Shown: one piece after another, positions 36,362-44,582 of the stretch
Position numbering within the stretch: the first letter of the stretch is position 1
How the letters are laid out: every line of letters starts with the position of its first letter
From: Hyphomicrobium denitrificans 1NES1
GTDB taxonomy: Bacteria; Pseudomonadota; Alphaproteobacteria; Rhizobiales; Hyphomicrobiaceae
NCBI RefSeq assembly: GCF_000230975.2
Contig: NC_021172.1
Span: forward strand, 3,162,001-3,226,000
Length of the DNA: 64,000 nt
Direction: 5' to 3'
Notes under the pieces: model-generated
Told to the model about the DNA's origin: nothing
Database searches by the model: none
Seen by the model: the letters and a program-made list of their open reading frames with translations, nothing else
Made by a program: the position numbers and the translations under genes

Positions 36362-37330
36362 CTACAGCCCATAAAATTCATCGACCGTCTCTTTGTTCTG
36401 ATCGAAATCGTCCTCGATCCGCAACGTCAGCGCGCTATCGCGTTTGCCAAGTTCGCACCAGAAAAGCGGGATCTCATCAGCGTCGAGTCGGACGCGCGCT
36501 AACGAGGTGCTCGTAAGTTCGACGACGGAACCGACCGCGAAGCGCTGGACTTCTCCAAGGGCGATCGGGCGTTCCTCAAGAACACCGTTGAGATCGATAA
36601 AGGCACGAGCAATCTCTTCTGAAAGTTTCTTCGACCACGTGGAGTCATTGTGAAGCCTAGATGAGGAGGGCGCGCCCGTGATTGCCTCTCCTGTCGGCGA
36701 TGTGGCCAACAGATCGCGAACCGGCTCGATCGCGACCTGAGGAATGACGATCGTCAAGATGCCCGACTGTCCGAAGTATTCGACCGACAATCGTGCCGTG
36801 ATAACGGGAGACGCTGTGCTCAACTGCGGCTCGATTTCAATCTTGTCGACCACATTGCCAACGTCGAGCTGCACATCGACGAGGAGCGAAAATGCGTGCG
36901 TCAGAGACCGCGCAACGCGCCTGAACATCACGCGAAGAATGTTGGCATCAGTTTTGGTCAGTCTGCGCTTTGCAAGGCCGTCGGGCGGTATACCCTCGCA
37001 GCCCAACGCCGACTCAACGAAGAGTGCCGTAAGCTTCGGGTCGGAGATGAAATAAAGCCAGTTACGCCAGCGCTCGGCCCGAACCACTCCGGCGTAGGTG
37101 TTCGGCGGGAGATTGCAGGTTTCTCCGAGCGTCGAGGCGGACAGATCGAGCAGCCGTACTTTCACCGGTAACGACGAAACATTGCCGAGTTCTTCGACCA
37201 TCACGCGCGGCAACTGACCGAATATTACTTGCAATCCGGGAAGCCGGTCAGGCCGGTTCTGACCAGCCGACAGGGCGCGCTCTAAAGATTTGTGTGCAGC
37301 CAGCAGCTTGGCGGATGCGTCGACGGTCAC
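36362..37330 (-). CDS. fliM: Flagellar motor switch protein FliM
   Basis: A C-ring protein of 322 residues. The middle CheC-like domain covers about 35-210 (for example KLTALFVESALGCEGIPPDGLAKRRLTKTDANILRVMFRRVARSLTHAF) and the SpoA domain is C-terminal (LNGVLEERPIALGEVQRFAVGSVVELTSTSLARVRLDADEIPLFWCELG). The N-terminus (MTVDASAKLLAAHKSLERAL) lacks the LSQxEIDALL CheY-binding motif of classical FliM, and GGxG-type residues are reduced. It is more diverged than other flagellar genes here but its position before fliN-fliG is decisive. Confidence 0.9.
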   Translation of the reverse strand: MTVDASAKLLAAHKSLERALSAGQNRPDRLPGLQVIFGQLPRVMVEELGNVSSLPVKVRLLDLSASTLGETCNLPPNTYAGVVRAERWRNWLYFISDPKLTALFVESALGCEGIPPDGLAKRRLTKTDANILRVMFRRVARSLTHAFSLLVDVQLDVGNVVDKIEIEPQLSTASPVITARLSVEYFGQSGILTIVIPQVAIEPVRDLLATSPTGEAITGAPSSSRLHNDSTWSKKLSEEIARAFIDLNGVLEERPIALGEVQRFAVGSVVELTSTSLARVRLDADEIPLFWCELGKRDSALTLRIEDDFDQNKETVDEFYGL

Positions 37331-37415
37331 GGCACAACCTGCCCCGACGATCGATTACCATCCCGCCGCGCCGAGACTACTGTCTTCGAACTACGAGAGG
37401 TGCTGCAAGACATCA

Positions 37416-38336
37416 TCAGGCTGCCTTTTTGCTTTCACCCGCCCGCGCGGCGCCGCTGATCGTCGCTGCCTCGACCTCATTGATCGTCGGCCGCTCGTAA
37501 GCGGAGATGGCTTTACGGCCGTGCTCGATCGCAACTTGCGGCATGGCGCCGTTCATGAACGCCAATAGCGATTGCTTGACGATGACGTAAGACCTCAATC
37601 GTTTTTCCCGCACGATCTTGACCTTCGTGGCCAGCGGTCCGACGACGGCATAAGAGAAGAAAATGCCGGCGAACGTGCCGACGAGCGCCGACGCAATCAG
37701 GTGACCCAAAATCTCCGGCGATTGATCTATCGCGCTCATGGCCTTCACAACGCCGAGCACGGCGGCGACGATACCGAGAGCCGGGAGGCCGTCGCCGACG
37801 GCGACGAGCGCGTGGTAGGCCTTGAGCTTGTCGTGGCGCGCCGTCTCGATCTCCTCGTCCATCAGCGATTCGATCTCATGGGTACGGGCGTTGCCCATGA
37901 TGATCAGGCGGAAATAGTCGCAAATGAACGTCGTCAACTCTTCATCGGCAGTCACGCTCGGGGAGCGCTTGAACACCTCCGACTCCTGCGGCGCGTCGAT
38001 GATCATTTCCATCTCGGCCCGCGACTTGTCGCGCAATTCGCGCATCATGAAAAAGAGAAGCGACAGCAGTTCGATGTGCTCGTCCATCGTCGGCACGTCG
38101 TTGCGGAACGCCTGAATGGATGCTTTGCCAGCGTCCTTGATTGTTTTCATGGGGTTAGCAACGACGAACGTGCCAAGTGCCGCGCCGCAGATAATGACGT
38201 ATTCCCAGGGCTGCCAGATAATCATGACGTGCCCGCCCATGGCCGTGAAGCCACCCAACATGCACGCCAGGGTGATGAATAGGCCGATGATGATTGTCAC
38301 GCGGGCACCCTCAAGAGATTCAATCGAAGATCCCAT
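37416..38336 (-). CDS. motA: Flagellar stator protein MotA
   Basis: The 306-residue proton-channel partner of MotB, with four membrane helices: two near the N-terminus (VTIIIGLFITLACMLGGFTAMGG, WEYVIICGAALGTFVVA) and two later (GLPALGIVAAVLGVVKAMSAI, GHLIASALVGTFAGIFFSYAVVGPLATKV). The cytoplasmic loop between has HDKLKAYHALVAVGDGLP with charged residues for FliG. The start at 38336 (MGSSIESLEGARV) gives the usual length; a frame opening at 38495 adds 53 basic residues that do not fit. It is the first gene of the run to fliP. Confidence 0.96.
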   Translation of the reverse strand: MGSSIESLEGARVTIIIGLFITLACMLGGFTAMGGHVMIIWQPWEYVIICGAALGTFVVANPMKTIKDAGKASIQAFRNDVPTMDEHIELLSLLFFMMRELRDKSRAEMEMIIDAPQESEVFKRSPSVTADEELTTFICDYFRLIIMGNARTHEIESLMDEEIETARHDKLKAYHALVAVGDGLPALGIVAAVLGVVKAMSAIDQSPEILGHLIASALVGTFAGIFFSYAVVGPLATKVKIVREKRLRSYVIVKQSLLAFMNGAMPQVAIEHGRKAISAYERPTINEVEAATISGAARAGESKKAA

Positions 38337-38493
38337 AAGGGACGCTTCGGCTTGCGCGGGACTTACCCGCCCGCCAGCCTGGCGTTGATCCGGGTCCGGC
38401 GTCAGTCCCCCACAAGTTCGCGCCGTTAAATTCCGGGCGCCAGGACTGGAAAAGCGCTTCGGATTCCGAGAGCGCCTGCGGGACCATTGAGCC

Positions 38494-39216
38494 ATGCAAT
38501 CGAATATTTACGTCGGGCTTTCCGCACAACTCGCCCTGCAGCGGCGGCTCGATACCGTCGCAAACAATGTGGCGAACGCCTCGACGGCAGGCTTTCGGAC
38601 CGAAGAAATGTCATTTGAAGAACTCGTCTCCAAATCCGGCCAGACTTCCGTCAGCTTCGTTTCTCAGGGCCAAAGCCATCTTTCGACCGAAGGCGGTGAG
38701 CTGACCCAGACCGACAATCCCCTGGACATCGCGGTCAAGGGCAATGCATGGCTTGCGATACAAACGCCGACAGGCACGGCGTATACGCGCGACGGACGCA
38801 TGCAAATGCGCGCTGACGGTGTTTTGACGAACCTCGCGGGCGATCCCTTCCTCGACGCCGGCGGGACACCAGTCCAGCTCGATCCCCAGGGCGGACGTAT
38901 AACGATCAACAAGGCTGGTACGATCGAGCAGGACGGTAACAACCTCGGCGCTTTCGGTCTTTATGTCATGCCGCAAGGGGCGAATCTCACTCGCGCGCAG
39001 GGCGCATCCGTCGTTTCCGATCAGCCTCCTGTCCCGGAGATCGACTTTTTACGGACGGGCATCGTCCAGGGCTACGTCGAGAAATCGAACGTCAACCCCA
39101 TTCTTGAAATGACCCATCTGACGACGCTTCAGAGAAGCTTCGATGCCGTCAGCAACGTGCTGAGGGAAACCGAATCATCGCTGCAGGATTCGTTGAAGAC
39201 ACTTGCGGGCTCATGA
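38494..39216 (+). CDS. flgF: Proximal rod protein FlgF
   Basis: A 240-residue rod protein. It has an N-terminal motif RRLDTVANNVANASTAGFRTEEMSFEEL and the C-terminal YVEKSNVNPILEMTHLTTLQRSFDAVSNVLRETESSLQDSLKTLAG. It is transcribed away from motA, with a 157-base region between them for divergent promoters, and it is followed 19 bases later by fliI. Confidence 0.95.
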   Translation: MQSNIYVGLSAQLALQRRLDTVANNVANASTAGFRTEEMSFEELVSKSGQTSVSFVSQGQSHLSTEGGELTQTDNPLDIAVKGNAWLAIQTPTGTAYTRDGRMQMRADGVLTNLAGDPFLDAGGTPVQLDPQGGRITINKAGTIEQDGNNLGAFGLYVMPQGANLTRAQGASVVSDQPPVPEIDFLRTGIVQGYVEKSNVNPILEMTHLTTLQRSFDAVSNVLRETESSLQDSLKTLAGS

Positions 39217-39235
39217 TGGTTCACAGGGCTAGCCC

Positions 39236-40609
39236 GTGACAGCAACAGCCTCGCTAACATCATTCGATCGCCTCGACGCCATGCTGGCGTGTGCGACGGC
39301 GCGGCGCCCCGCGCACCGGATATCCGGCAAAGTAGCGCGCATCAGTCCCACTTACATTGTCGTTACGGGACTCTCGAAATTCGTTTCAATCGGCGATGCC
39401 GTGTCGATTTCCGGCGTCGGAGGATCGGTGCTGGCGGAGGTTGCGAGCATCGAAGCGCAGGTCATCAACGTGACCCCGTTCATTGCCGACCACAGGATCG
39501 AGCTTGGCGCGCGCGTCACCGCGCTGTCGGGCCAACTGACGCTATCGCCGCATGGCTCCTGGTTGGGGCGGACGCTCAATGCGCTTGGCCACCCAATCGA
39601 TGATCAGGGGCCACTTACGGTCGGCGATCGGGCCGTTCCGATCCAGGGCAGCCCACCGGCAGCGATGCGACGCAGCCGTCTCGGTGATCCTCTTACGACG
39701 GGCGTCAAGGCAATCGACCTATTTACGCCGATTTGCGCCGGCCAGCGTATCGGCATCTTCGCCGGGTCCGGTGTCGGCAAATCGACGTTGCTCGCCATGC
39801 TGAGCCGCGCGCCCTCAAGCGACGTGACGGTCCTCGCGCTCGTCGGCGAACGCAGCCGCGAGGTTCGTGATTTTCTCGACGATACACTCAGCGCCTCACG
39901 CGATCGCGTCGTCTCCGTCGTCGCGACGTCCGATGAGAGCCCGATGATGCGGCGCTTGGCGCCCAGCGCCGCGATGTGCATTGCCGAATACTACCGCGAC
40001 CAGGGCAAGAATGTTCTGCTGATCATCGACTCGTTGACGCGCTATGCGCACGCCATGCGCGAGCTGGCGCTTGCCTCCGACGAGCCGCCCGTCGCGCGCG
40101 GCTATCCGCCGAGTGTCTTCAGTGCCCTGCCGCGGCTTCTGGAACGCGCCGGAACGGGCGAAGAGGGGGCAGGCACGATCACGGCCGTGCTTTCGGTGCT
40201 CGTCGACGGCGACGACCATAACGATCCGATCGCGGATGCCGCACGCGGAATTCTCGATGGGCACATCGTGCTCGATCGCAGCATCGCAAGCCAGGGACGG
40301 CTGCCGGCCGTCGACCCGCTGGTATCCCTGTCACGCCTCGCACCCAAGATCCGAACGAAAAAGCAGGCTCAGTACACAACGCAATTGATCGAGAGCATTT
40401 CTCGGTTCGAGGATACGCGCGATCTCCGTGCCATCGGCGGCTACCGGCCTGGCAGTGACATAACGCTCGATCGGGCGCTCGATATCGTTCCGCGCCTTTA
40501 CGAAGCCTTGAAGCAGGATCTCAACGAACCTCCAGTCGAGGATGTTTTTGCGTTTCTCTCTCAAACATTGCCGAGCCCACCGCGTTCGAATTCTCCCTCG
40601 TCCCGTTAA
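39236..40609 (+). CDS. fliI: Flagellar export ATPase FliI
   Basis: A 457-residue cytoplasmic ATPase that powers unloading of export substrates. It has Walker A at about 181-188 (GSGVGKST), Walker B LLIIDSLTRYAHAMRE, and family sequences VGERSREVRDFLDD and PPSVFSALPRLLERAG. The start is a GTG; no ATG in the same frame fits. FliJ, which normally follows, is not recognisable; the next gene encodes an unrelated tail-anchored protein. Confidence 0.96.
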   Translation: MTATASLTSFDRLDAMLACATARRPAHRISGKVARISPTYIVVTGLSKFVSIGDAVSISGVGGSVLAEVASIEAQVINVTPFIADHRIELGARVTALSGQLTLSPHGSWLGRTLNALGHPIDDQGPLTVGDRAVPIQGSPPAAMRRSRLGDPLTTGVKAIDLFTPICAGQRIGIFAGSGVGKSTLLAMLSRAPSSDVTVLALVGERSREVRDFLDDTLSASRDRVVSVVATSDESPMMRRLAPSAAMCIAEYYRDQGKNVLLIIDSLTRYAHAMRELALASDEPPVARGYPPSVFSALPRLLERAGTGEEGAGTITAVLSVLVDGDDHNDPIADAARGILDGHIVLDRSIASQGRLPAVDPLVSLSRLAPKIRTKKQAQYTTQLIESISRFEDTRDLRAIGGYRPGSDITLDRALDIVPRLYEALKQDLNEPPVEDVFAFLSQTLPSPPRSNSPSSR

Positions 40610-40673
40610 AGACGATAGCGGTTAGAAGAGAATTCGGCACGACGCGTAGGCCGCACCTTGAGGTGGAACACCC

Positions 40674-41267
40674 GTGGCGACCAATGCCGAAGCTGTCGGG
40701 CGGCTGCTTGCCAACAGCGCCCTCATGAAGGGCGAGCGAGAGCTTTTTCGCAGGCAAGAGGAGCCGCCCGCAGAGACGACGGCATCCGCAGCGCAACAAA
40801 AAGCCGAGCCAATCGTCAACGATAGCAAAGCCGTGGCAACGGTACTTCTGACGCTGCTCGACGAGCAATTGCATGCGATCGAGGCCGCGCCCACGGGGCA
40901 GCCGAAAACCGCAGACTCAGCGGATGGCGATGCCAATGCTTTAAAGCGGGTGGCGGCCAAGTATGCTGCGGACGGGCTCATTCCGGGCGACGATTCCGTT
41001 CTGCCAGAACCCGCGATGGCGAACGATCAGATCCGAATGCGGGAGATGCCTTCCGTCGTCTCCGCGGATCTGCAGACGTTCGTGCAGCGCTTCGCGGCGG
41101 TTGCGGCTGGACGATCTCCCGCTGTAAACGAAAATATCAACGCGGCCCGCCGCAGCACCGGAACCTTCTCGGCATTCTTTAGCCGCGCCTTGCCTCTACG
41201 CTTCGCGAGTATCGTCGCCGTGCTGCTTTGGCTTCTCGCGCTCATCGTCCAGTGGATGGCGCGATAG
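40674..41267 (+). CDS. Unknown protein with C-terminal membrane anchor
   Basis: A 197-residue protein starting at a GTG behind AGGTGG. The body is hydrophilic, Ala/Glu/Asp-rich and mostly helical (AVATVLLTLLDEQLHAIEAAP, SADLQTFVQRFAAVAAGR); the last 25 residues form a single hydrophobic helix (ASIVAVLLWLLALIVQWMAR) that would place the N-terminal part in the cytoplasm. It follows fliI by 64 bases and takes the position usually held by fliJ, but is not FliJ-like. No family was recognised. Confidence 0.6.
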   Translation: MATNAEAVGRLLANSALMKGERELFRRQEEPPAETTASAAQQKAEPIVNDSKAVATVLLTLLDEQLHAIEAAPTGQPKTADSADGDANALKRVAAKYAADGLIPGDDSVLPEPAMANDQIRMREMPSVVSADLQTFVQRFAAVAAGRSPAVNENINAARRSTGTFSAFFSRALPLRFASIVAVLLWLLALIVQWMAR

Positions 41268-41302
41268 CGAACTGTCGATTTGCGATTGACGTTCGTGCCT
41301 CA

Positions 41303-42010
41303 TCAGACCGCTTGCGGCAGAGCTTCCGGCTCGGCTGTCTTGTCATCGGAGCTGCGCGTCGGCTGGCTCTTGCCGATGTGAGCGAGTAGCGCCAGCAATG
41401 CAGGATCGCTGCTCAGATCGGTGAAGGCGCGTTCAGACGGCGACCGCATGTCCGTCTGGCTGGCGGCGAGACGGACGACACTTCCCGGTTGTGAAACGAG
41501 CGAATCCGACGTGGCCGAGGTTTCCGCCTCCGTCGCCGGCGCGGCGCTCTGCGGCTGCGAGACGGCGACGACCGACTTCGTCGTTTGCGCGTCGTCTGCC
41601 CCCGTGTCGAACCAGGCGACCTCCTGCAGCCGCCGCTGAACGAGTCCGTCGACGGCCGCGCCTCCGGCGTTGTGATATTGCAGGAAAAGGGAGCGCGCCC
41701 TGTCCATGTCTCCGCTCGATACGGCTTCTCCGAGGCCGCTCTCGGTCCAGGCCGTTCCCGCGTTGTAGGTCAACGATGTCAGTGCCGCGCGGCTGCCGTC
41801 ATCAAGTCCTGGGGCGAAGCGGTCGACGAAATCGGCGGCTTTCTTGATCTCGCCCTCAAAACGGCGATCGGCTTCCGCCTTGTCGATGACTTCTCCGGCG
41901 TAACGGGCGCGCGTCCCATAGCCGTTCGAATTCTGCGCATAGTCCCAGCGGGCTTCGGCTGAAAAACCTTCGAATTTCTTTATGGCGTCGAGATAGCTCT
42001 GGTCCAGCAT
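41303..42010 (-). CDS. GH24-type lysozyme (phage-lysozyme fold)
   Basis: A 235-residue putative muramidase. The N-terminal 130 residues match the T4-lysozyme-like GH24 family: catalytic Glu at E14 (KKFEGF), D23, then SNGYGTRARY, and the later ALTSLTYNAGTAWTESGLGEAV. There is no obvious signal peptide, which is a problem for a periplasmic cell-wall enzyme. The C-terminal 100 residues are Ser/Ala/Thr-rich and unlike GH24 endolysins. The gene borders the flagellar cluster, and no FlgJ or other rod-gap muramidase is present, so it could serve that purpose; a phage origin is the alternative. Confidence 0.75.
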   Translation of the reverse strand: MLDQSYLDAIKKFEGFSAEARWDYAQNSNGYGTRARYAGEVIDKAEADRRFEGEIKKAADFVDRFAPGLDDGSRAALTSLTYNAGTAWTESGLGEAVSSGDMDRARSLFLQYHNAGGAAVDGLVQRRLQEVAWFDTGADDAQTTKSVVAVSQPQSAAPATEAETSATSDSLVSQPGSVVRLAASQTDMRSPSERAFTDLSSDPALLALLAHIGKSQPTRSSDDKTAEPEALPQAV

Positions 42011-42070
42011 GAGCCATGCTTGCCATGCGGAGCTTGCAGCAAACTGGTCTTGGCGCGGCCGGCGCCCGAG

Positions 42071-43303
42071 CTAGCGCCGCGCGCGGGCGACGTCTCTCAG
42101 GACGTCAGCTTCAAGTTGCACCTCATCCAAGCGGTGCTTAAGCACATCGCCGATGCTGATGAGACCGACAACCGCATCGTTCACCACGACGGGCAAATGA
42201 CGGATTCGGCGCTGCGTCATGACGTTCGCGACGATTGCAACCCTATCCTCCGGTGCACAGGTCACCACCGATCGTGTCATGAGATCGGCCACGCGCATTT
42301 CCGGCAAGCTAATGCCGAAGTCGTCGATCGCCCGTGCCAGGTCGCGCTCCGAAACAATGCCCTGCAGCTTGCCCTCGGCATCAAGGACAAGCATGGCGCC
42401 GACCGCTTCTTTCCTGAAACTGTGCGCCAAGGCACGCAAAGTTGCGTTCGGCTCGATGGTCTTAACCGCCGAGCCTTTGGTTTTCAAAATATCGGAAACG
42501 CGCATCTGATCGGTCCAATCAAGATCAGCCAGTCCTTCGCAATTACCGGCATGCAGGCGTTGCAGTGCCGACAACAGGGCAGCTCTATTTTCAGAATTCA
42601 GAAGATCGAGGCGGTGACGGTCGGGACCGGAGATGAGATCCGGGAGATTCTCAACCACCACAGTTCCGGCGCCGAACGCCGGTGTTTCCTTACAAAACGC
42701 GCTGCGTGTCGTGATGACGGGAAAGCCTGCCGCACCCGCGGCTTCCCGCCCAATTCGCCCTGCTTCGATGACAACGCAATGCCTCGGGTCGATGTCGATT
42801 TGCGTCCGCGTATCGTGATAAAGACGCTCGCAATCGCCACTGTATCGAGCCTCATCGGCGACGACGAGATGGAATGCTTCGCGTCCTCGCTGCCCTAGAA
42901 CCGTTTCAAGAAGTTTTTCCGTGTCTCGGCGCGCCAGCGTTGAGACGAGAACGAGGCGCAATCCTTCGGCGCGCGCCGTGACGACCAGTTCGCGAATCCC
43001 GGGACGCGGTTCGATGCGGCTATCGGCCAGCATTTCGCTGAATATCTTCGACGCACGCCGGTGCATCGCTTGAATGAGTAGAGTGAAGTCTTCGGTTTCG
43101 GGCCGACCGCGCAAAAGAGAGCGAACGTAATGCGCCATGCGCGCTTCGCTGCTGCCGAGCTTCATCGTCAGCGCAAAGCCTTCGCGGTCGCAAGACCACT
43201 GGTAATCGGATTCCGAGAAGGCTTTCGCAAAAGCCCGCCAGCGGACATCCTCAGTTTCCGCGAGCGCGCCGTCTGCGCGAATAATAATGACCTGAAGTGT
43301 CAT
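42071..43303 (-). CDS. CbbY-like HAD pseudoenzyme fused to CBS pair
   Basis: A 410-residue fusion. Residues 1-225 follow the CbbY-type HAD phosphatase pattern: IIIRADGALAETEDVRWRAFAKAF at the start, LRLVLVSTLARRDTEKLLE as motif II and HCVVIEAGRIGREAAGAAGF as motif IV. The nucleophile Asp of motif I is Arg9 (D11 remains) and the motif IV Asp is Ala181, so it should be inactive. Residues about 268-395 are two CBS domains (VSDILKTKGSAV, GIVSERDLARAI, VADLMTRSVVTC, RRIRHLPVVVNDAVVGLISIGDVL), which usually bind adenylates. A nucleotide- or sugar-phosphate-sensing role is inferred. An upstream TTG start is less likely. Confidence 0.8.
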   Translation of the reverse strand: MTLQVIIIRADGALAETEDVRWRAFAKAFSESDYQWSCDREGFALTMKLGSSEARMAHYVRSLLRGRPETEDFTLLIQAMHRRASKIFSEMLADSRIEPRPGIRELVVTARAEGLRLVLVSTLARRDTEKLLETVLGQRGREAFHLVVADEARYSGDCERLYHDTRTQIDIDPRHCVVIEAGRIGREAAGAAGFPVITTRSAFCKETPAFGAGTVVVENLPDLISGPDRHRLDLLNSENRAALLSALQRLHAGNCEGLADLDWTDQMRVSDILKTKGSAVKTIEPNATLRALAHSFRKEAVGAMLVLDAEGKLQGIVSERDLARAIDDFGISLPEMRVADLMTRSVVTCAPEDRVAIVANVMTQRRIRHLPVVVNDAVVGLISIGDVLKHRLDEVQLEADVLRDVARARR

Positions 43304-43501
43304 CTGCTGCCGTTCATCACCCAAGGTCCGGTCGACTTAAGTACACCTAGCTCCGGTCCCCGCCAACGCGACGTAAAGTCTGTAAACAAGGCGTAAATTG
43401 AGCGTGGAATGCGGGCCGATCGACGCGCCCGGATTCGCTGCCGCAATGCGGGATGGCGAAGTCTGAGCGGGATTTGCTTGGCCCGTTCAACCGGCCCCGT
43501 C

Positions 43502-44467
43502 TCAGCGCAATTCGTCGCGCAGCCAGGGCATCGTCTCGCGGAGGCCGGCGATAACCGAACGCTCAAGAGCTACTTTGCAGGCGCGCGTCAGATCGCGCGG
43601 CAGAGTGCCGAGTTCCTGTCTCCGGCTGACTAAAGTCAAGGTCCGCCTCAGGCTCGGGCCCGGCAGCGGGGCCGTGCGTATGCGGTTGCCGTCGAACGCC
43701 GTTTCGGCGACACAAACTGGGGTTGAAATCGCGAAGCCTTTGCCGCGAGCGACCATATCCGTCACGCCGAACGGCGTATCGAATTCCAGCCCGTGCGGAA
43801 AATCGATGTTCAATCGGCGGAGGTGCCGTTCGATGTCGATCCCCGTTCTTGAACGGGCGCTGTAGCGCAGGAACGGAAGCCGATCTGCCGCCTGGGCAAG
43901 ATCCGCAATGGATCGCGGCACTTTTGCTTTTTCTGGAAAGACTAAAATATAGGGCTCATTCAACAACTCGAAACGATCCAAGCCCTCGATATCGCTCATG
44001 TCGTCGACCCCGATGAAAAGATCGAGGTTGCGAGTCAATAGCGCGCCGGCATGCGCGGCGGTCAAACCGGATTGAACGGACACTTGCTCGGCGTGCTCTG
44101 CCAGAAACGACGCGACAGGACCAGTCAGAGCCCGCGACAAGCTATCGACCAATCCCGCACGTATGAGCGCCAACCGACCACGCGCCGTGTGCCGGATTGC
44201 CGTCGTGATCTGTCGCGCTTCCGACAGGAGAGCGGAGGCACGTTGGCGCATGATTTCGCCCGCCGGCGTCAACGCAATGGGCCGAACGCTGCGGTCGAAA
44301 AGCTTTACGCGCATTTTCGTTTCGAGATCTGCAATAGCCTGGGAAATCGCAGGTTGCGTGAGCGAAAGTTTCTTTGCTGCTGCCGCCATCGAACGCGCTT
44401 CGCACACGGCCAGAAAGGCTTCGAGCGCGTGCAGGTCGAACGGGAGGCGGCTTTGGTGAACTGTCAT
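43502..44467 (-). CDS. LysR-family transcriptional regulator
   Basis: A 321-residue regulator. The N-terminal winged helix is clear (LHALEAFLAVCEARSMAAAAKKLSLTQPAISQAIADLETKMRVKLFDRS), followed by the periplasmic-binding-protein-like effector domain. It is divergent from the sox genes with a palindrome of LysR type beside its own start, so it most likely controls soxBDAG and itself. The effector is unknown; sarcosine, another N-methyl amino acid or a product are candidates. An ATG at 44476 is an alternative start. Confidence 0.9.
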   Translation of the reverse strand: MTVHQSRLPFDLHALEAFLAVCEARSMAAAAKKLSLTQPAISQAIADLETKMRVKLFDRSVRPIALTPAGEIMRQRASALLSEARQITTAIRHTARGRLALIRAGLVDSLSRALTGPVASFLAEHAEQVSVQSGLTAAHAGALLTRNLDLFIGVDDMSDIEGLDRFELLNEPYILVFPEKAKVPRSIADLAQAADRLPFLRYSARSRTGIDIERHLRRLNIDFPHGLEFDTPFGVTDMVARGKGFAISTPVCVAETAFDGNRIRTAPLPGPSLRRTLTLVSRRQELGTLPRDLTRACKVALERSVIAGLRETMPWLRDELR

Positions 44468-44477
44468 GCCATGCATA

Positions 44478-44492
44478 ATAAGAATGACTTAT
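44478..44492. promoter_or_regulatory. LysR-type palindromic site
   Basis: ATAAG, five bases, CTTAT: a perfect interrupted dyad inside a T-N11-A arrangement, 11 bases before the LysR start and about 90 before soxB. Location and form match LysR recognition sites for divergent autoregulation. Confidence 0.55.
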
Positions 44493-44582
44493 ATTAAGGT
44501 CAATTACTGGCTGATGTATAAGGCAATCCGTTGGTTTCGAGGACGACCCATGCCATCCGCGACAGGGACTTGAAGAACAGCC

